The notes under the pieces were generated by a model that worked only from the letters and a program-made list of their open reading frames with translations, did not search any database and was not told where the DNA came from. Positions 6,449 to 8,003 of a DNA stretch of 8,003 bases are shown in pieces. A program made the position numbers and the translations under genes. Numbering within the stretch: position 1 is the first letter of the stretch; every line of letters starts with the position of its first letter. Source of the stretch: Sphaerochaeta sp. (GTDB lineage Bacteria > Spirochaetota > Spirochaetia > Sphaerochaetales > Sphaerochaetaceae); contig DMAO01000101.1 of assembly GCA_003446545.1 (NCBI GenBank), forward strand, positions 1-8,003, written 5' to 3'.

Positions 6449-6799
6449 TTAAGGCTGAAGGAATACCCCAGCCTTTTCACAAAGAGATATGAGTTGCTTC
6501 GTTTGGATTTCATGGCCTGGAACCTTTCCTGGATATACAATAAACGCAAAGTCGTAACCGGAGCGCATGGTAGGTTTTGCGTTACGCCATATTTCTTTGA
6601 TCTGACGACGGATTTTGTTGCGTTGCACAGAATTTCCGTAGTGTCGAACTGGAATAACTATGATCCTGTTCCAATCAAGGTCATTATGACTCAAAACCAA
6701 TTTCATTCCCTGGCAAGAGTAGGTCTTGCCAGTTTTGAATATATGATCTATCTCCGGTTTACGTTTTACTATTTCTTTTTTAGAAAGGCTTCTTCTCAT
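6449..6799 (-). CDS. rnpA: Ribonuclease P protein component
   Basis: The 116-residue basic protein is the protein subunit of RNase P, which trims the 5' leader of precursor tRNAs with its catalytic RNA. It starts [21 protein letters not shown], normal for the family. It carries the RNR motif region [21 protein letters not shown] (about 52-72), which contacts the P RNA. The frame is open 30 codons further upstream from a TTG at 6889, but that part is the shadow of rpmH. The ATG at 6799 gives the usual length; a GTG immediately before it is also possible. It overlaps the rpmH 3' end by 20 nt and has no obvious Shine-Dalgarno, which suggests translational coupling to rpmH. Confidence 0.95.
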   Translation of the reverse strand: MRRSLSKKEIVKRKPEIDHIFKTGKTYSCQGMKLVLSHNDLDWNRIIVIPVRHYGNSVQRNKIRRQIKEIWRNAKPTMRSGYDFAFIVYPGKVPGHEIQTKQLISLCEKAGVFLQP

Positions 6800-6947
6800 C
6801 ACATACGCTAAGCTTATGCCTACCCTTGGCTCTTCTGCGAGCAAGTACGAGCCTACCACCCTTTGTTGCCATACGTGCACGGAACCCAAATTTTCTATTT
6901 CTCTTTACTCTACTAGGCTGGTAGGTTCTTTTCCCTTTGTAACTCAT
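6780..6947 (-). CDS. rpmH: 50S ribosomal protein L34
   Basis: This 55-residue, very basic protein belongs to the large ribosomal subunit. The conserved core is unmistakable: [11 protein letters not shown], then [20 protein letters not shown] and AKGRHKLS. Most L34 proteins are 44-47 residues. This one has four extra N-terminal residues (MSYKG opening) and a C-terminal extension VCDEKKPF. The codons of that extension contain the rnpA start, so the two genes overlap by 20 nt. GGAG (6956-6959) lies 8 nt before the ATG. It is the first gene behind the strong promoter at 7026-7054 and heads the rpmH-rnpA-yidC-jag unit. Confidence 0.97.
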   Translation of the reverse strand: MSYKGKRTYQPSRVKRNRKFGFRARMATKGGRLVLARRRAKGRHKLSVCDEKKPF

Positions 6948-6999
6948 GAGATTTTCTCCAATTTTTCATCGCTTTACGCGGATAGTATTCATAGTAAAA

Positions 7000-7014
7000 G
7001 GGAGGCATGCTCCC
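7000..7014 (-). promoter_or_regulatory. Hairpin at the 5' end of the rpmH transcript
   Basis: Read on the minus strand, GGGAG (7010-7014 side) pairs with CTCCC (7000-7004) across a 5-nt loop, extendable by G-T wobbles and followed by TTTT. It begins only about 5 nt after the transcription start predicted from the upstream promoter. It could protect the mRNA 5' end or act as a weak attenuator; the 5-bp stem is short for an efficient terminator. Confidence 0.45.
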
Positions 7015-7025
7015 CCGAGTGGTGC

Positions 7026-7054
7026 AGTATATAGAGCAAGTTTCTTTAGGTCAA
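7026..7054 (-). promoter_or_regulatory. Strong sigma70-type promoter of the rpmH operon
   Basis: On the minus strand TTGACC (7049-7054, 5 of 6 to consensus) and TATACT (7026-7031, 5 of 6) are separated by the ideal 17 nt. The predicted start near 7019 gives a leader of about 72 nt before the rpmH ATG. The -35 lies 4 nt beyond the dciA stop codon, so transcription of the ribosomal and secretion genes starts right after the replication genes. Confidence 0.85.
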
Positions 7055-7058
7055 GAAC

Positions 7059-7379
7059 CTAGACGCTAACAATCTGAAGTGACTTTACTCCCAAGGAAGG
7101 GTATTTCCTCTGTATGGAAGCAAGTATCCTCTTTTGTTGCATCATGGTAATCTGGGCCCAAGAAGGGTGATCCGCTTTCAACACCAGCGTACTACCCTTT
7201 ATATCAATTATTTTAACATGTGGATAGAGTCTCATGCCAATTATATGTTGCCAATTCATCCCGATTGCAGCTTTTGGGTTGTCTGGACGTATATCAAGCC
7301 TATGAAGAACCATATCCAGCACTTTTTTCCCTTCTATGGGTTCTCCATCCTTGCAGATACGATTTTTCTTATCCTTCAT
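7059..7379 (-). CDS. dciA: DciA-like DUF721 protein, probable replicative helicase loader
   Basis: The 106-residue protein resembles the DUF721/DciA family. In bacteria without DnaC or DnaI, DciA interacts with the replicative helicase DnaB and aids its loading. The DUF721 pattern is visible: MNWQHIIGMRLYPHV (W43, with the I-I-G segment), then a strand LVLKADHPSWAQI (W74) and a helix MMQQKRILASIQRKY ending LQIVSV. It is short and consists of little more than the core domain. Its ATG lies inside the end of recF, with an 11-nt overlap; GGGAG lies 11 nt upstream, so coupling to recF is likely. Position directly after recF matches the usual place of DUF721 genes near the origin. The family call is good; the specific function is by homology only. 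Confidence 0.82.
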   Translation of the reverse strand: MKDKKNRICKDGEPIEGKKVLDMVLHRLDIRPDNPKAAIGMNWQHIIGMRLYPHVKIIDIKGSTLVLKADHPSWAQITMMQQKRILASIQRKYPSLGVKSLQIVSV

Positions 7380-8003
7380 GGCCTAGAAAGCTCCCTTGCC
7401 TCACATCATAGACCAAAGCATCCTCACTTGCTAGAGAAGCAAAATAGTGTTCCTCAGGAAGGAAGGTGAAAAAAGCCTGGCTGTACCCCTCCATGAGCGA
7501 GAGAAATTTCTCACGCTTGGCAAGATCGAGTTCAAGAAGCACATCATCAACAAGAATAAGTGGCCTCTTTCCTGTTTTCTTGTGGAAAAAAGCCATCTGG
7601 GCAGTACGTAAGATTAATGAGGCAAGCCTAAGCTGCCCGGTAGAACCTATCTGGGAGAAGGTACCGTCATCTTGAACAATGGTAAATCTGTCCCGATGAA
7701 TACCACTAGTGGTGGTCATCATGGTAAAGTCTCTATTCCTAGTTTTCGCAAGGTATTCGACTATATCGTCCTCAGTTGTGCATCCTGCCCAAGAACTTTG
7801 ATACTTGATTTCAATATTGCTATCGGAATTTGAGACATTCCTATACATTTCTGGGAATATCTGGTCAAACTCAGCAACAGCCTTCTTTCTCTCCTTTTGG
7901 ATAGCTAGACCATATTTGGCCATCTGCAAGTCATACACGGGCAAAAGGGTATGCCTTCCTTCCTTTATTGCAAGATTTCTCTGTTTCAAAAGAAGACGGT
8001 AGC
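7369..8003 (-). CDS. recF: DNA replication and repair protein RecF (C-terminal part, cut by window edge)
   Basis: RecF is an SMC-like ATPase that helps load RecA at single-strand gaps. About 210 C-terminal residues are present; the frame stays open to the window edge and reads YRLLLKQRNLAI, matching the internal LKQRN segment of RecF, so the apparent TTG start at 7989 is not the true start. The ABC signature appears as GSTGQLRLASLILRTAQ, and Walker B as PLILVDDVLLELD. The final VYDVRQGSF resembles the usual RecF ending. The Walker A motif lies beyond the window. It overlaps dciA by 11 nt. dnaN and dnaA are expected upstream but are not visible. Confidence 0.93.
   Translation of the reverse strand, partial: YRLLLKQRNLAIKEGRHTLLPVYDLQMAKYGLAIQKERKKAVAEFDQIFPEMYRNVSNSDSNIEIKYQSSWAGCTTEDDIVEYLAKTRNRDFTMMTTTSGIHRDRFTIVQDDGTFSQIGSTGQLRLASLILRTAQMAFFHKKTGKRPLILVDDVLLELDLAKREKFLSLMEGYSQAFFTFLPEEHYFASLASEDALVYDVRQGSFLGHEG

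Noticed and set aside
6800..6889. Thermus-like N-terminal extension of RnpA within rpmH
   Set aside because: The frame is open only from a TTG at 6889; an in-frame TAA lies just upstream, so it never reaches the rpmH start. The ATG at 6799 gives a normal RnpA.
7218..7226. TGTGGATAG, a one-mismatch DnaA box near recF
   Set aside because: It is a single site within dciA coding sequence. No cluster of boxes or AT-rich unwinding region is visible, so there is no support for an origin inside the window.

Overview
This window looks like part of the chromosome of an anaerobic diderm (Gram-negative-type) bacterium. A spirochaete of the Sphaerochaeta/Treponema kind is my best guess. The reasons are: YidC carries the large periplasmic domain of diderm bacteria; ribonucleotide reduction is encoded here by an oxygen-sensitive class III enzyme; and a DciA-type protein (DUF721) follows recF, co-directional with rpmH-rnpA-yidC-jag. 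The phylum is inferred from family resemblance and gene order, not from a search. All eight recognised genes are on the minus strand, so transcription runs from right to left.

Right end (8003 to about 7059): the C-terminal half of recF, cut by the window edge, overlaps a short dciA-like gene by 11 nt. This is the tail of a replication-origin cluster; dnaA and dnaN probably lie just outside. Middle (7054 to about 3744): a strong sigma70-type promoter (TTGACC, 17 nt, TATACT) starts the rpmH-rnpA-yidC-jag unit. These genes encode ribosomal protein L34, the RNase P protein, the membrane insertase and the KH/R3H RNA-binding protein Jag/KhpB. rpmH overlaps rnpA by 20 nt. A GC-rich hairpin lies between yidC and jag, and another hairpin follows jag.

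Left half (3541 to 416): nrdG, the radical-SAM activase, is followed by nrdD, the class III ribonucleotide reductase. The gap between them holds two 16-bp NrdR-box-like sites exactly 32 bp apart over a candidate promoter, so nrdD probably has its own NrdR-repressed promoter. NrdD carries an extra C-terminal thioredoxin-fold domain with a CPNC motif, and has a Cys-Cys pair where formate-dependent enzymes have Gly-Cys. Together these suggest an enzyme that carries its own dithiol reductant.

The last 415 bases contain no convincing gene. They hold three tight tandem hairpins, a long hairpin that probably terminates nrdD, and a purine-rich nrdD 3' untranslated stretch. I see no mobile element, CRISPR array, tRNA or rRNA. 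The most unusual items are the NrdD-glutaredoxin fusion with its NrdR operator pair, and several strong RNA hairpins at gene junctions.
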